Positions 43,685 through 53,653 are shown, counted from the first letter of the stretch. The stretch: 64,000 nt of DNA from V1-33 sp039795165 (GCA_039795165.1 JBDKER010000016.1:1-64000), one strand, 5' to 3'. The notes: generated by a model not told the origin, from the sequence alone. Numbers and translations: made by a program.

Positions 43685-45571
43685 TCAGTGATTGGTCAGG
43701 AATTCCGGGCCACACACAAGAGCCCACAGCAGCGACCGCACGGCAGACTCGCGGCGCGCACCAAGCTTCTCCAGAAAGGCCTGCGCCCCGGCGGCTTCGT
43801 CCGCATCCGGTCCACGGCCGAGCACGGCCTCGAAACTCCGCCGCACCACAACTCCCGGGTCCGCCTCCCGCGCCAGCACCGCCGCTGTCCCGCCCTCAGC
43901 CGACAGCAAGGCCGCCACCGCCGGCGCATTCGTCAGAAACATCGCCTGCTGCGTCGTCGCCAGATACTCCCGTGGCATCACGTCCGGAAACTTCGCCGCC
44001 ACCTCCGCATGGAACCCGGCATCGGACACGCTCCTCCCCAGCACGAGTTCGACAGAACGCGCGAGCGTCTCGGCGGGCAGTGGCCGCTCCGCAAACGCCG
44101 CAAAATGCTGCGCCGGTGGTGCCTCGCCTTCCCCGCTCCAAGCAGCCCGCTGCCATGCCCGGCTCCGCACGATCGCACGCACCAAACGCTTCACATCCCC
44201 ACCGTGCTCCGTGAAATCCCGCGTCAGCCACTCTAGCAATGCAGGATGCGAGGCCCGGTTCCGGCTGTTGATCTCATCCACCGGATGCACCAGCCCACGG
44301 CCGAAGAACTGTGCCCACGTCCGGTTCACAAACGCCCGCATGAGCAGCGGATTGTCCTTCGTCACCGCCGCAGCAAGGGCCTCGCGGCGCGAAAACTTCG
44401 GAACCCGGACACCATTCCCCTCCACCACATAGCGCTCGGCCCCATCCTCTTCCTTCGCTCCCTCAGCAGGCCGTTCCTCGGAAATGACCGCTCCCCCCAG
44501 CACTTCCAGCAAGGCGGGCTGCGATTCCTTCTTCAGATTCGTGAAGTTCAGATGCCCGCCAATCGCCGATTCCTCCACCACCACGCCCGAACCCGCCCGA
44601 CGGCTCCGGTTGAACGCTGCCACCAGTGCCCAGTAATGCGCCTGCCGGATCTCCCGAGCGAGCGGATGATCATGACATTGCGCACAGTCAATCCTCGTTC
44701 CGTAAATCACCGGAGCGACAGCCTCGGCCATCTCCTGATGCCGGGCTTCGCGCTCGTACAGAAACCATTGCGATCCCGCAGCCGCCTCGTTCCCAGGCCG
44801 CGCCACAATGATCTCGCGCACTACGTCCGGCCATGAGCGGTTGTCCCCGAAGGCCCGCTCGAGATACCCATGCCAGCCGTGCTCGGCCCGCTGCTTCATC
44901 CGGCCATCCCCGCCCCGCCCCATCAGAAGCACATCCCACAGCTCCCGCATCGTCCGCGCATACTCCGGTGCCGCCAACCGTTCCGCAATGAGCGCATCCC
45001 GCTTCCCGGGGTCGCCCGACTCCACAAATTCCCTCTGCACTTCCGCCGACGGGACACTGCCGGCCAGATCAAGCCACACCCGCCGCACAAAGGTCCGGTC
45101 ATCACAAACCGCCGCCGCTTTCACCCCTGCCCGCTCCTGGGCAGTCTCCAGAAAGAAATCGATGGCCTGCGCCGGATCCGCAGGCACGGGCCCCATAGGC
45201 TGCGCCTCCTCCCGCTCCGCACCACCCTGATCGCTGCCCAGCGCTTCAATCCACAGCCGCACACCCTCGCGTTCCTCCTCCGTCAGTTGCTTCTTCGGCG
45301 GCATGTGAGGGTCCGCGCCCTCCGCAAGGTACGTGTAGAATCGGCTCTCCGCAGGCTTCCCCGGAACGACCACGGTTCCCTCATCCCCACCCCGCAGAAT
45401 TCCCTCCACCGTATCCACCACAAGGCCACTCTTCTCCTCGATCGGACCATGACACTTCACGCACTGCTCATCCACCATCGGCCGCACCCGTTCCTCCCAC
45501 AGGGCAGCCGCGTCCCCTGCCACGGCCCATCCCGCAGCATGAACCCACAGCAGCAGCATCCAGTACTTCAT
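43685..45571 (-). CDS. DUF1549/DUF1553 cytochrome (PSD1 type)
   Basis: This 628-residue secreted protein has a signal peptide, then a planctomycete-type cytochrome c domain with CVKCH at residues 37-41 and 'DPHMPPKKQLTEEE'. DUF1549 follows ('FVRRVWLDLAGSVPSAEVQREFV', 'GTRIDCAQCHDHPLAREI'), then DUF1553 ('NPLLMRAFVNRTWAQFFGRGLVHPVDEINS'). The second 'CAQCH' is a further possible haem site. These proteins are paired with DUF1501 partners across the PVC phyla, and a role in polysaccharide breakdown has been proposed for them. The DUF1080 gene lies 44 bases upstream, so three genes form a likely operon. Confidence 0.93.
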   Translation of the reverse strand: MKYWMLLLWVHAAGWAVAGDAAALWEERVRPMVDEQCVKCHGPIEEKSGLVVDTVEGILRGGDEGTVVVPGKPAESRFYTYLAEGADPHMPPKKQLTEEEREGVRLWIEALGSDQGGAEREEAQPMGPVPADPAQAIDFFLETAQERAGVKAAAVCDDRTFVRRVWLDLAGSVPSAEVQREFVESGDPGKRDALIAERLAAPEYARTMRELWDVLLMGRGGDGRMKQRAEHGWHGYLERAFGDNRSWPDVVREIIVARPGNEAAAGSQWFLYEREARHQEMAEAVAPVIYGTRIDCAQCHDHPLAREIRQAHYWALVAAFNRSRRAGSGVVVEESAIGGHLNFTNLKKESQPALLEVLGGAVISEERPAEGAKEEDGAERYVVEGNGVRVPKFSRREALAAAVTKDNPLLMRAFVNRTWAQFFGRGLVHPVDEINSRNRASHPALLEWLTRDFTEHGGDVKRLVRAIVRSRAWQRAAWSGEGEAPPAQHFAAFAERPLPAETLARSVELVLGRSVSDAGFHAEVAAKFPDVMPREYLATTQQAMFLTNAPAVAALLSAEGGTAAVLAREADPGVVVRRSFEAVLGRGPDADEAAGAQAFLEKLGARRESAVRSLLWALVCGPEFLTNH

Positions 45572-45615
45572 GCCGACAACCTACGATCGGCCAGCGCACT
45601 CCGTTTCGCCGCATT

Positions 45616-46296
45616 TCACAGCTTCCGGACTCTCAGATTCCGGAACCGGTACGTCGCCCCCTTCTCGCCATGATGCTGAATCGCAATGACACCACTCGCA
45701 TCCACCCCATCCTCGCAGTCGGTCGTCATTACCCCATTGACCTCAATCGTCAGCCGCTTGCCACGGCACGTGATGCGGTAACGGTTCCAGTCGTTCCGCC
45801 GGAACGCATCGCCGGCCCGTGCCCGAAATTCCTCGGGAGTCACCTGCCCCACAGCCTTCGCCCCTTCCTTCGCCTTCTTCGGATCTTCCTTCACCGGACT
45901 GATGAACCATGCCCGCCGTCCTTCATCATAGAGACCACCCGACCACTTACGGTTCTCGTCTCCATCGACCTCGGCCTGGTACCCGAACACTTTGTTCTTC
46001 TCCAGATGCGCCCGGAACATGAAGCCACTGTTCGCCTTGCCCTCGGGCAGATGCACTTCGCCCTCAAAGACAAAATCACCGTACGTCTCCTTCGTCACCA
46101 GAAAGAACTTGCGGTCGGCAGTCAGATGAATCTCCCCCTCCTTCACTTCGGCTACGCCCCAGTCATAGGGATTCGTCCAGCCATCGAGGGTCTTGCCATC
46201 AAACAATGGCACAAAGCCGACTTCCTCCGCGGAAACGGGTCCGGACACAAAGGCGGCAGCGGCCATCATCAGCAGGGATCGGCGGTTCGTCATCAT
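45616..46296 (-). CDS. Exported DUF1080 protein (3-keto-disaccharide hydrolase family)
   Basis: From the ATG at 46296 the product has 226 residues and a signal peptide ('SLLMMAAAAFVSGPVSA'). It has the DUF1080 jelly-roll: 'FVPLFDGKTLDGWTNP', 'YGDFVFEGEVHLPEGKANSGFMFRAHL', 'NRYRITCRGKRLTIEVNGV' and 'GVIAIQHHGEKGATYRFRNLRVR'. Some family members hydrolyse 3-keto-glycosides. It is the first gene of the run leading through PSD1 and DUF1501. Confidence 0.88.
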   Translation of the reverse strand: MMTNRRSLLMMAAAAFVSGPVSAEEVGFVPLFDGKTLDGWTNPYDWGVAEVKEGEIHLTADRKFFLVTKETYGDFVFEGEVHLPEGKANSGFMFRAHLEKNKVFGYQAEVDGDENRKWSGGLYDEGRRAWFISPVKEDPKKAKEGAKAVGQVTPEEFRARAGDAFRRNDWNRYRITCRGKRLTIEVNGVMTTDCEDGVDASGVIAIQHHGEKGATYRFRNLRVRKL

Positions 46297-46381
46297 GACT
46301 CTCACCAATTGCGCCAGTCCCGGGAAATCAAGGACCTTTCCCACGCGTCATCACGGGATGGCAGCACCCGCCGCAGACACC

Positions 46382-47269
46382 TCACGCCCGCGGATGAAAC
46401 TTCCTGTGCACCTCGCGCAGCCGCTGCTGATCCACATGCGTGTAGATCTGAGTCGTCACCACACTCGCATGACCCAGCATTTCCTGAATCACCCGCAGGT
46501 CAGCTCCGCCACTCAGCAGATGCGTCGCAAAGGAATGCCGCAGCAGATGAGGATGCACATCCATTCCCACCGCCGCCGCACGCTCCTTCACAATCTGCCA
46601 GTACCGCTGCGTCGTCATCCTCGTCCCCCGCACGGAAATGAATACGTGATTCCCCGTCCGGCGGCCCACCAGCTGCGGACGGCCCTTCTCAAGCCAATCC
46701 CGCAGGGCCTGCACCGCCACCCCGCCCACCGGCACCAGCCGCACCTTGTTCCCCTTCCCGGTCACCCGGATCATCCCTTCCTCCAGCGACAGCGCATCCA
46801 GAGTCGCTCCCGCCAACTCGGATATCCGCAGCCCGCTCGCATACAAAAGTTCCAGCACGGCCAGATCACGGAAATCCAGCGGCCCCTTCAACTCAATCCC
46901 CGCAAGCAGATGCCCCACTTCCTCCCGGCTCAGCGTCCCCGGCAAGGCCGCATCCAGCCGCGGAGCCATCAGCAATGCCCCGGCATCACCAGCCACCATA
47001 CCCCGCGCCCCCAGCCACCGGAAGAAAATCTTCAATGCCATCGCCTCAAGCCGCACTGTCGCATTCGCCAGCCCCTTCCCCCGCCGCTCCATCAGATACG
47101 ACGTCATCTCGTCCACCACTACCCGCCCCACATCGTCACCCACCCGTTCCCCATACCACCGCGCAAATGACTCCAGTGACTGCCGCACGGACAATTGATA
47201 GTTGTCCGACAACCCCCGCTCGGTCGCCAGATACATCACAAACCGGTCAATCGCGTCCGCAAACTGCAC
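46382..47269 (-). CDS. xerD: Tyrosine recombinase, XerD-like
   Basis: The GTG at 47269 gives 295 residues, the usual XerC/XerD length; upstream sequence is not family-like. It has the SAM-like N-terminal domain ('FADAIDRFVMYLATERGLSDNYQLSVRQSL') and the catalytic residues R ('YASGLRISELAG'), K ('VTGKGNKVRLVP'), H-x-x-R ('PHLLRHSFATHLLSGGADL'), H ('GHASVVTTQIYTHV') and Y. It resolves chromosome dimers at dif with XerC. The partner XerC and dif are not visible here. tdh lies 43 bases downstream... on the opposite order, tdh is upstream on this strand and ends 47313. Confidence 0.9.
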   Translation of the reverse strand: MQFADAIDRFVMYLATERGLSDNYQLSVRQSLESFARWYGERVGDDVGRVVVDEMTSYLMERRGKGLANATVRLEAMALKIFFRWLGARGMVAGDAGALLMAPRLDAALPGTLSREEVGHLLAGIELKGPLDFRDLAVLELLYASGLRISELAGATLDALSLEEGMIRVTGKGNKVRLVPVGGVAVQALRDWLEKGRPQLVGRRTGNHVFISVRGTRMTTQRYWQIVKERAAAVGMDVHPHLLRHSFATHLLSGGADLRVIQEMLGHASVVTTQIYTHVDQQRLREVHRKFHPRA

Positions 47270-47312
47270 AGCTCCCCCGTCAACCCGCGGATCCCTGACA
47301 GCAAGCGCCCGC

Positions 47313-48344
47313 TCAGCCGACTTCCCAATCGAGCACCACCTTGCCGGCTTCCCCGGACTGCATCGCCGCAAAGCCTTCCGCAAAAGCCGTGTACGGCAGC
47401 CGATGCGTGATCACCGGCGCAATGTCCAGCCCGCTCTGGATCATCGTCGTCATCTTGTACCACGTCTCATACATCTCCCGGCCATAAATTCCACGGATCG
47501 TCAGCATGCTGAAAATCACTTTGTCCCAGTCGATTGCAAATCGCTCCGGGAAAATCCCGAGAATCGCCACCTTCCCGCCATGACAGGCATTCGCTATAAT
47601 CGTCTGCATCGCCAACGGCGATCCGGACATCTCCAGACTCACATCGAATCCTTCCACCATCCCAAGCTCCCGCTGCACATCCTTCACATCCTCACGGCTC
47701 ACATCCACCGTCCGCGTCGCACCCATCCGCGCCGCAAGAGCCAGCCGCCGCGGATTCACATCAGTCACCACCACATGACGCGCCCCAGCATGACGCACAA
47801 TCGCAGCCGCCATGCAGCCAATCGGCCCAGCCCCCGTAATCAGCACGTCTTCCCCCAGCACATCATACGTCAGCGCCGTATGCGTCGCATTCCCCAGCGG
47901 ATCAAAACACGAAATGATCTCCTCGGGAATACTCCGGTCAGCCAGCCACACATTCGTCATCGGCAGCACCAGATACTCCGCAAACGCTCCCGTCGTATTC
48001 ACTCCAATACCCTTCGTGTGCGCACAAAGATGCCTCCGCCCAGCCAGACAGTTCCGGCACCGCCCGCACACCAGATGCCCCTCCCCGCTCACAAGATCGC
48101 CCACCCGGAAATCATGCACGTTGCTCCCCAACGCCACAATCTCCCCGCAGAATTCATGCCCAACCGTCATCGGTACCGGAATCGTCCGCTGCGCCCACGC
48201 ATCCCATTTGTAAATGTGCAGATCCGTCCCGCAAAGCGACGTCTTCTTCACCCGGATCAGCACATCGTTGATCCCCGGCTCAGGCTCAGGCACATCACAG
48301 AGCCATAATCCCGGTCCCGCCTCTTTCTTCACAATCGCTTTCAT
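47313..48344 (-). CDS. tdh: L-threonine 3-dehydrogenase
   Basis: The 343-residue zinc MDR protein opens 'MKAIVKKEAGPGLWLCDVPEPEPG'. It carries the catalytic Zn site 'KTSLCGTDLHIYKWDAWAQ' and 'VGHEFCGEIV', the structural Zn Cys cluster 'CGRCRNCLAGRRHLC', and NAD-binding 'DVLITGAGPIGCMAAAIV'. It converts threonine to 2-amino-3-ketobutyrate. kbl, its usual partner, is not adjacent. It is upstream of xerD by 43 bases and on the same strand. Confidence 0.93.
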   Translation of the reverse strand: MKAIVKKEAGPGLWLCDVPEPEPGINDVLIRVKKTSLCGTDLHIYKWDAWAQRTIPVPMTVGHEFCGEIVALGSNVHDFRVGDLVSGEGHLVCGRCRNCLAGRRHLCAHTKGIGVNTTGAFAEYLVLPMTNVWLADRSIPEEIISCFDPLGNATHTALTYDVLGEDVLITGAGPIGCMAAAIVRHAGARHVVVTDVNPRRLALAARMGATRTVDVSREDVKDVQRELGMVEGFDVSLEMSGSPLAMQTIIANACHGGKVAILGIFPERFAIDWDKVIFSMLTIRGIYGREMYETWYKMTTMIQSGLDIAPVITHRLPYTAFAEGFAAMQSGEAGKVVLDWEVG

Positions 48345-48532
48345 CTTGCGCCCGATCCTTCCGTTTTAGCGGAGGATTTCAACAAGATAACGGAGAGAAT
48401 GCTCCCAGCCCTCGGAGGTTCCCCGACCCCATGATCATCCCGATAAACAACTCTGCCCGCTTGCGATCCCATTGAATGAAGGTAAGATGAAATTGCCCGT
48501 CGGCCCCATTTTCCCCGACGCGTACCCGACCC

Positions 48533-48760
48533 ATGGAAGCGAACCCCTCCGACCACCCCGCCATCCAGGCTCTCACCGCAGAAATCCAGCAACTGCGAGA
48601 CCGAGTGACCTCACTTGAACGCATCCTTCAGGAGGATCATCAGAAACTCGCCAAACTGGAACACGAAGTCGAACACGACCACGAAGTCATCGGCCGACTC
48701 GAACACCCCTCGCCATCAAGCTACTACACGGGGAGACGCACGGTCACTGTCGGGCTCTGA
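48533..48760 (+). CDS. slyX: SlyX-like coiled-coil protein
   Basis: This 75-residue protein has the SlyX coiled coil ('IQALTAEIQQLRDRVTSLERILQEDHQKLAKLEHEVEHDHEVI') and a polar tail. SlyX is a small conserved protein of unknown role. The pattern is general enough that another short coiled-coil protein is possible. The gap before the FAD oxidoreductase is 119 bases. Confidence 0.55.
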   Translation: MEANPSDHPAIQALTAEIQQLRDRVTSLERILQEDHQKLAKLEHEVEHDHEVIGRLEHPSPSSYYTGRRTVTVGL

Positions 48761-48879
48761 ACCCGCCCCTCCCCTAAGGGGACGATGACCGCAAATTCCC
48801 TTGCGCCGGATGCCTCCGACAGGCATCCCTGGGACTTCTGCCCGTCCAACAGCTCCGGACCAGGCAGCCGCCCCGTCCC

Positions 48880-50328
48880 ATGGAATCATCCGCAGCCCCC
48901 AGCCAGCGCCCGCACATCGTCGTGCTCGGAGCCGGCCCCACCGGTCTCTACGCCGCCAGAACCCTCACCCAGCGCGGCCACCACGTCACTGTCATTGAAA
49001 AGGCCGATCGCCCAGGCGGTCTTGCCACCAGTCACCTGCGCGGCAGCAACTGGTACGACCTCGGCGTGCACATGCTCCACGAATTCGACCGCGAAATCTT
49101 CGAGGACATCCGCGACAATGTCATGGGCGAGGAACGCATCGAGGTCCCCCTCGACGCCAAAATCCGCTGGGCCGGAGCCTTCTACCGCTACCCGCTCCAG
49201 TTCGGCGATATGGTCCGCGGCATCCCGCCCCTCACTCTCATCCGCTGCGTCTCCGGTCTCCTCGCCACCCAGCTCTGGTACAAAATCTTTCCGAAACAGC
49301 CGAAGGACGCCGAGGAAGCTCTCATCCAGCTCTACGGAGCCCCGCTCTACCGGTTCTTCTTCCGCGACTTCACCCACCGCTACTGGGGCTTCCCCACCAC
49401 GGAACTCGACGCCAAATTCATCACGACGAAAATGCCGCGGCTCACCGCCGTCGATGTCATCAAAAAGGTCCTCGCCAAAATCGGCATCAAGGACCGCAAC
49501 GTCCACGCCGTCGAAAGCGCCCTCCGCGAAGAAACTCTCCACTATTCCCGCTCAGGCGCGGAAACCATGACCCGGCGCCTCGCCGATGCCGTCCGCTCCC
49601 GCGGAGGAGCCATGCTGCTCAACCACGACGTCGCCAGCATCGAAATCCAGAACGGCAGAGCCACCTCCGTGACGGCCCGCGACGCTTCCTCCGGCGCAGA
49701 ATCCCGCATCGCCTGCGACTACCTGATCAATACCATCCCCCTCCCGCACTTCGTCCAGCGCTCCAGCGGCGACCCCATCCCGGAAGCCATCCGCGAAAGC
49801 TGCCGCCACCTGCGCTACAAACCCATCACCATCCACGGCCTCCTCGTCCGGAAACCGAAATGCATCGACGGCCTCTACATCTATTACCGCGACCGCATTT
49901 TCCACCGCGTCGGTGAACCAAAAAATGCCGGCCTCACCGTCAACCCGCCGGACCACAGCGTCCTCATCGTCGAAACCACCTGCGAGGAAGGCGATGACAA
50001 ATGGAATGCCTCCCCGGAAGTGCGCGACCGCATCATGGCGGACCTCGAAGCGGAAAACATCGTATCGCGCGACCTCATCGCGGAATGGCACGTCCTCCAC
50101 GCTCCGCAGGGATACCCAGTCTTCCGTCTCGGCTTCGAGCCCCACTTCCAGAATGTCATGAACTGGATCGCATCGATCGCCAATCTCCGCACCGCCGGCC
50201 GCCAGGGTGCCTTCTGCTACCCGAACATGCACAGCGCCATGCGTCAGGGAGCGAAAGCCGCCGACGCCATCGAAAAACAGATCGCCACCGACAGAGCCGC
50301 CCCCACCTCACCGACATCCCAGCCATGA
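48880..50328 (+). CDS. FAD-dependent NAD(P)-binding oxidoreductase (UDP-galactopyranose mutase/protoporphyrinogen oxidase-like)
   Basis: The 482-residue protein opens with a dinucleotide fold, 'HIVVLGAGPTGLYAARTLTQRGHHVTVIEKADRPGGLATSH', and a substrate region with 'YDLGVHMLHEFDREIF'. The C-terminal FAD-contact segment is 'NLRTAGRQGAFCYPNMHSAMRQGAKAADAI'. This arrangement is shared by amine oxidase, protoporphyrinogen oxidase and sugar-mutase-like proteins encoded with sugar-envelope genes. The substrate is not clear. It is coupled to the next lipoprotein gene by an ATGA overlap. Confidence 0.75.
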   Translation: MESSAAPSQRPHIVVLGAGPTGLYAARTLTQRGHHVTVIEKADRPGGLATSHLRGSNWYDLGVHMLHEFDREIFEDIRDNVMGEERIEVPLDAKIRWAGAFYRYPLQFGDMVRGIPPLTLIRCVSGLLATQLWYKIFPKQPKDAEEALIQLYGAPLYRFFFRDFTHRYWGFPTTELDAKFITTKMPRLTAVDVIKKVLAKIGIKDRNVHAVESALREETLHYSRSGAETMTRRLADAVRSRGGAMLLNHDVASIEIQNGRATSVTARDASSGAESRIACDYLINTIPLPHFVQRSSGDPIPEAIRESCRHLRYKPITIHGLLVRKPKCIDGLYIYYRDRIFHRVGEPKNAGLTVNPPDHSVLIVETTCEEGDDKWNASPEVRDRIMADLEAENIVSRDLIAEWHVLHAPQGYPVFRLGFEPHFQNVMNWIASIANLRTAGRQGAFCYPNMHSAMRQGAKAADAIEKQIATDRAAPTSPTSQP

Positions 50329-50852
50329 ATCCGCGCCTCGCCCTCGTTCTCATCGCCGCCGCCGCTGCGGCCCTCAGTTCCTGCGCCACATCCCAGCAGG
50401 CCGCCGCCGACAACAGCCCGGCCGTGCAGGCCCGCAATGCCGCCATCCTCTCGGAACCCCGGGGCGACTGGTTCATCGGCCGCCGCTACTTCACCCAGAA
50501 ATGCCGCTACTGGGGATACCTGCGCCGACCCGGCCAGCTCTGGGATTCCAGCCGCCTCGTCGTCATGGACGAATCCCGCGGCACCCTCAATCCCGACCGC
50601 GTCCCGGAATCCCCGAGCGATGCCAGCCGCGCCCACGGCTTCGACCACAATGCCGAATACCGCGTCTGGGGCTCCTTCAGCAACCGCACCTGCTACGACC
50701 CCAATGCGGACCTCGAACTCCCCATCTTCACTCCAAAACGCTTCGAACTGATCAGCGAACGCCCCGGCTTCCTCTTCAGCCCGCGCGACCGCTACGACCC
50801 TCGCTACCTCCCAGCCCGCGAAGCCCCCAACCGCACGGAAGCCAAACGCTGA
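50325..50852 (+). CDS. Lipoprotein of unknown function
   Basis: The 175-residue product has a lipobox ('VLIAAAAAALSSC') and a body rich in Arg and aromatic residues ('GDWFIGRRYFTQKCRYWGYLRRPGQLWDSSRLVVM'). The shortness and the composition offer no family. Its ATG overlaps the stop of the FAD oxidoreductase gene (50325-50328), so it is translated with that gene. prmA starts 19 bases after it. Confidence 0.62.
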   Translation: MNPRLALVLIAAAAAALSSCATSQQAAADNSPAVQARNAAILSEPRGDWFIGRRYFTQKCRYWGYLRRPGQLWDSSRLVVMDESRGTLNPDRVPESPSDASRAHGFDHNAEYRVWGSFSNRTCYDPNADLELPIFTPKRFELISERPGFLFSPRDRYDPRYLPAREAPNRTEAKR

Positions 50853-50871
50853 CCAGCCCACCCATCGCCAC

Positions 50872-51717
50872 ATGCACGTCTGGTCAAAACTCAGCGGTGC
50901 CCAATGGGAAGACGCATGGGTGGAACGCTTCCACGGCCCCCTCGCCACCGGCCTCGTCATCTCCAGCCTCCCCAGCGGCCGCACCATCCGCGTCGAAGTC
51001 TACTGCGAACGCAAAAGCGACGCCGATCGCATCCGCCGGGAATTCGGAGGAACTGTCCGCAGCGTCCCCGCACGCAACTGGGCCGCCCAATCCGCCGCCG
51101 CCCTCCAACCCATCACCATCCGCAGCCGCCTCGTCATCTGCCATACCACGGAAACCGCCGATGAAATGAGACGCCTCCACCCGGAACGAATCGTCCTGAC
51201 CATTCCCGGCGAAATGGCCTTCGGCACAGGCGACCACGCCACCACCAGTACCTGCCTCCGCCTCATCGCAGATCACGCCCACACCCACCGGCTCCAGCCA
51301 TGGAGCCTCCTCGACCTCGGCTGCGGCACCGGCATTCTCGGCATCGCCGCCTCCCTCCTCGGTGCCAGCCCCGTCACAGGATTCGATTACGACCCCGCCG
51401 CCGTCCGCATCGCCAACCGCAACGCCAAACTGAACGGCACCCGCGGCCTCCGCTTCACAAAGGACGACGTGACCACATGGCAACCCAGCCAGCAGTACGA
51501 TGTCGTCGCCGCCAACATCTTCTTCGACGTCCTCACCCTCTCCTTCGACCGCATCGCAGCCGCCACCAAACCCGGCGGTCTCGTCATCGTCTCCGGCATC
51601 CTCGCCACCCAGGCACAGGATTGTCTCGCCGCAGGAACAAGGGCCGGACTCGTCTTCGGCACGCCCATCCGCCGCGGGAAATGGGTCACCGCCGCCGGTC
51701 ACCGCCCCGTCCCCTGA
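50872..51717 (+). CDS. prmA: Ribosomal protein L11 methyltransferase
   Basis: The 281-residue protein has 'IPGEMAFGTGDHATTSTCLRLI', the SAM motif 'LLDLGCGTGILGIAASLLGASPVTGFDYDPAAVRIANRNA' and 'YDVVAANIFFDVL', all diagnostic for PrmA. It tri-methylates ribosomal protein L11. The N-terminal L11-recognition part is present ('HVWSKLSGAQWEDAWVERFHG'). It leads into the MidA-like methyltransferase gene by 24 bases. Confidence 0.92.
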   Translation: MHVWSKLSGAQWEDAWVERFHGPLATGLVISSLPSGRTIRVEVYCERKSDADRIRREFGGTVRSVPARNWAAQSAAALQPITIRSRLVICHTTETADEMRRLHPERIVLTIPGEMAFGTGDHATTSTCLRLIADHAHTHRLQPWSLLDLGCGTGILGIAASLLGASPVTGFDYDPAAVRIANRNAKLNGTRGLRFTKDDVTTWQPSQQYDVVAANIFFDVLTLSFDRIAAATKPGGLVIVSGILATQAQDCLAAGTRAGLVFGTPIRRGKWVTAAGHRPVP

Positions 51718-51741
51718 CCCAGCACCAGCGCACCACCCGGC

Positions 51742-52749
51742 ATGGCCTCCCCTCTGCGCCGGATCCTCGAAAGCCATGGCGGCCGCCTCCGCTGGCGCGA
51801 CTGGATGCAGGCTGCCCTCTACGACCCGGAATCAGGATACTACACGACCGCCATCCGCACCGTGGGACGCCGCGGCGACTTCGCCACCAGTGCCACCCTG
51901 AGCGATGGACTCGGCATGGCCATCGCCTCATGGATCGAACGCGAATGGCAGGTCCACGGAACACACCTTCCCCTCATCGAAATCGGCCCGGGCACGGGTG
52001 CCCTCCACCACACGGTTATCCAGCATCTTCCATGGCTCCGCCGCCTGACGACCGCTTCCCACCTCGTGGAAACTTCCCCGGTCCTTCGCGAGCAGCAGCA
52101 GGCCACTCTCGCCAGCCACCGCCGCCGCATCCAATGGCATTTCTCACTCGCAGACGCCCTCCAGTTCTGCCGCGGGAAGGCCCTCATCTTCTCGAATGAA
52201 CTCGCCGATGCCTTCCCGGCCTCGCTCCTGCAGTTCGATCATGGTTCATGGCACGAAGTCTGGCTCGCCATCACCCCATCAGGCAGTATCACGGAATGCC
52301 TCGCACCCGCCCCGCCCCAGCTCCATTCCTCCGCCCTCGACCTCCCATGGCCCCATGGCCAGCGCATCGAAATCCTCGACTCATGGCAGCACTGGCTCAA
52401 TTCATGGTCCCCGGCATGGTCCATGGGCTCGATGCTGACCATCGACTACGGTGGTTCCCCCCAGTCAATCTACGACCGCCGACCCCACGGATCAGCCCGC
52501 GGCTACTTCCTCCACGCCACCATCCCAGCCGACCAGCTCTACGCCCTCAGCGGCCGCTGCGACATCACCACGGATGTCAATTTCAACGACCTCACCGCAT
52601 GGGGCGAAGCCGCCGGACTGACCACCGCCGAACTCATCAGCCAGCAGCAGTTTGTCCGCCGGGCCGCCCCGCACGACCCACTCTGCCATGACAACGGTCC
52701 CGCTTCCCACTTCCTGTGCCTCACTCAGCGCCGCCACGCTTCCCCTTGA
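51742..52749 (+). CDS. MidA/NDUFAF7-family SAM-dependent methyltransferase
   Basis: The 335-residue protein has 'LYDPESGYYTTAIRTVGRRGDFATSATLSDGLGMAIASWI', the SAM-binding 'LIEIGPGTGALHHTVIQHLPWL' and 'KALIFSNELADAFPASLLQF'. This is the COG1565 family; the mitochondrial member methylates an Arg of complex I subunit NDUFS2. The organism has complex I genes at 18-23 kb, but the link is only by family. The end overlaps the convergent HTTM-like gene by 29 bases. Confidence 0.88.
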   Translation: MASPLRRILESHGGRLRWRDWMQAALYDPESGYYTTAIRTVGRRGDFATSATLSDGLGMAIASWIEREWQVHGTHLPLIEIGPGTGALHHTVIQHLPWLRRLTTASHLVETSPVLREQQQATLASHRRRIQWHFSLADALQFCRGKALIFSNELADAFPASLLQFDHGSWHEVWLAITPSGSITECLAPAPPQLHSSALDLPWPHGQRIEILDSWQHWLNSWSPAWSMGSMLTIDYGGSPQSIYDRRPHGSARGYFLHATIPADQLYALSGRCDITTDVNFNDLTAWGEAAGLTTAELISQQQFVRRAAPHDPLCHDNGPASHFLCLTQRRHASP

Positions 52750-53653
52750 CCCCGCGCTTGCCAGCCGCCGCCGCCTTCGCCTTCGCCAGACCCAGCCACT
52801 CACCCGCATTCACACAGAAAATCAGCAGCAGCCACATGTGGTTCCAAAACTCAATCTCCATGAGGAAGGCAATCCCCACATGCATCAGCAGCAAGGCCAC
52901 CCCAAACCAGCGGCACATCGGACGGTTCAGCAGCAGCACGAACGCCAGCACCTCCAGCACTAGCCCCGTCCCGAAAAACACCCGCGCCACATTCGGATAC
53001 TTCACAATCAGATCCGGCACCACCGTCAGCTTGAATCCCTCCGCCGGCACCAGCGTGCTGTAGTACTGCGACAGATTCGCCTTGATCGACTGCACCGCCA
53101 GCACCGGCACTCGGTGAATCCACTGAAAATCAGTCGCCTTCAGCTTCACAAAGCCCGATGCCACATAGCCGGCCGCAATCGCCATCACGGACCACCAGAC
53201 CGCACGGCTGTGCACAGCCTCGTCCACCTTCGTCACCGACCGCACCCGCACGGCGTGCACCACATACACCAGCCACTGCGCCAGCAGCACCATCATGGCC
53301 AGCTGACTGTGATGCGAAATATCGCCCTGCGAATTCCGCAGCGCTCCCGTTCCCACCCCCACAAACAAGGCCGGAAACAAGGTCACCGCAGGAGCCAACC
53401 CCAGCACATACGCCAGCAGCCCAAGGCCCACCACAGGCTTGAAGAATCCCACCAGCCCGGAATCCGCCATCCATCCCAGCGGAATGAGGCGCGCCAGCCC
53501 ATTCGGCTTCGGCACCTCAGCGTAACTCGGACTCAGTTCCCAGTGAATCGCCACGAAATACAGGACGATCGCAAAGAAAAACCGCATCACAAAAGTCTCA
53601 TCCGCCGACCAGAACATCGGGCGGACCTGCAGCCATTGACGCAGACGGTTCAT
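52721..53653 (-). CDS. HTTM-like integral membrane protein
   Basis: The 310-residue protein has about eight membrane segments. Conserved polar clusters sit within or near membranes: 'AIHWELSP', 'NSQGDISHHSQLAMMVLLAQWLVYVVHAV' and 'IEFWNHMWLLLIFCVNAGEWLGL'. This resembles the HTTM family, homologous to the membrane domain of vitamin K-dependent gamma-glutamyl carboxylase. Its ATG overlaps the stop of the partner gene (53650-53653). Confidence 0.65.
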   Translation of the reverse strand: MNRLRQWLQVRPMFWSADETFVMRFFFAIVLYFVAIHWELSPSYAEVPKPNGLARLIPLGWMADSGLVGFFKPVVGLGLLAYVLGLAPAVTLFPALFVGVGTGALRNSQGDISHHSQLAMMVLLAQWLVYVVHAVRVRSVTKVDEAVHSRAVWWSVMAIAAGYVASGFVKLKATDFQWIHRVPVLAVQSIKANLSQYYSTLVPAEGFKLTVVPDLIVKYPNVARVFFGTGLVLEVLAFVLLLNRPMCRWFGVALLLMHVGIAFLMEIEFWNHMWLLLIFCVNAGEWLGLAKAKAAAAGKRGVKGKRGGAE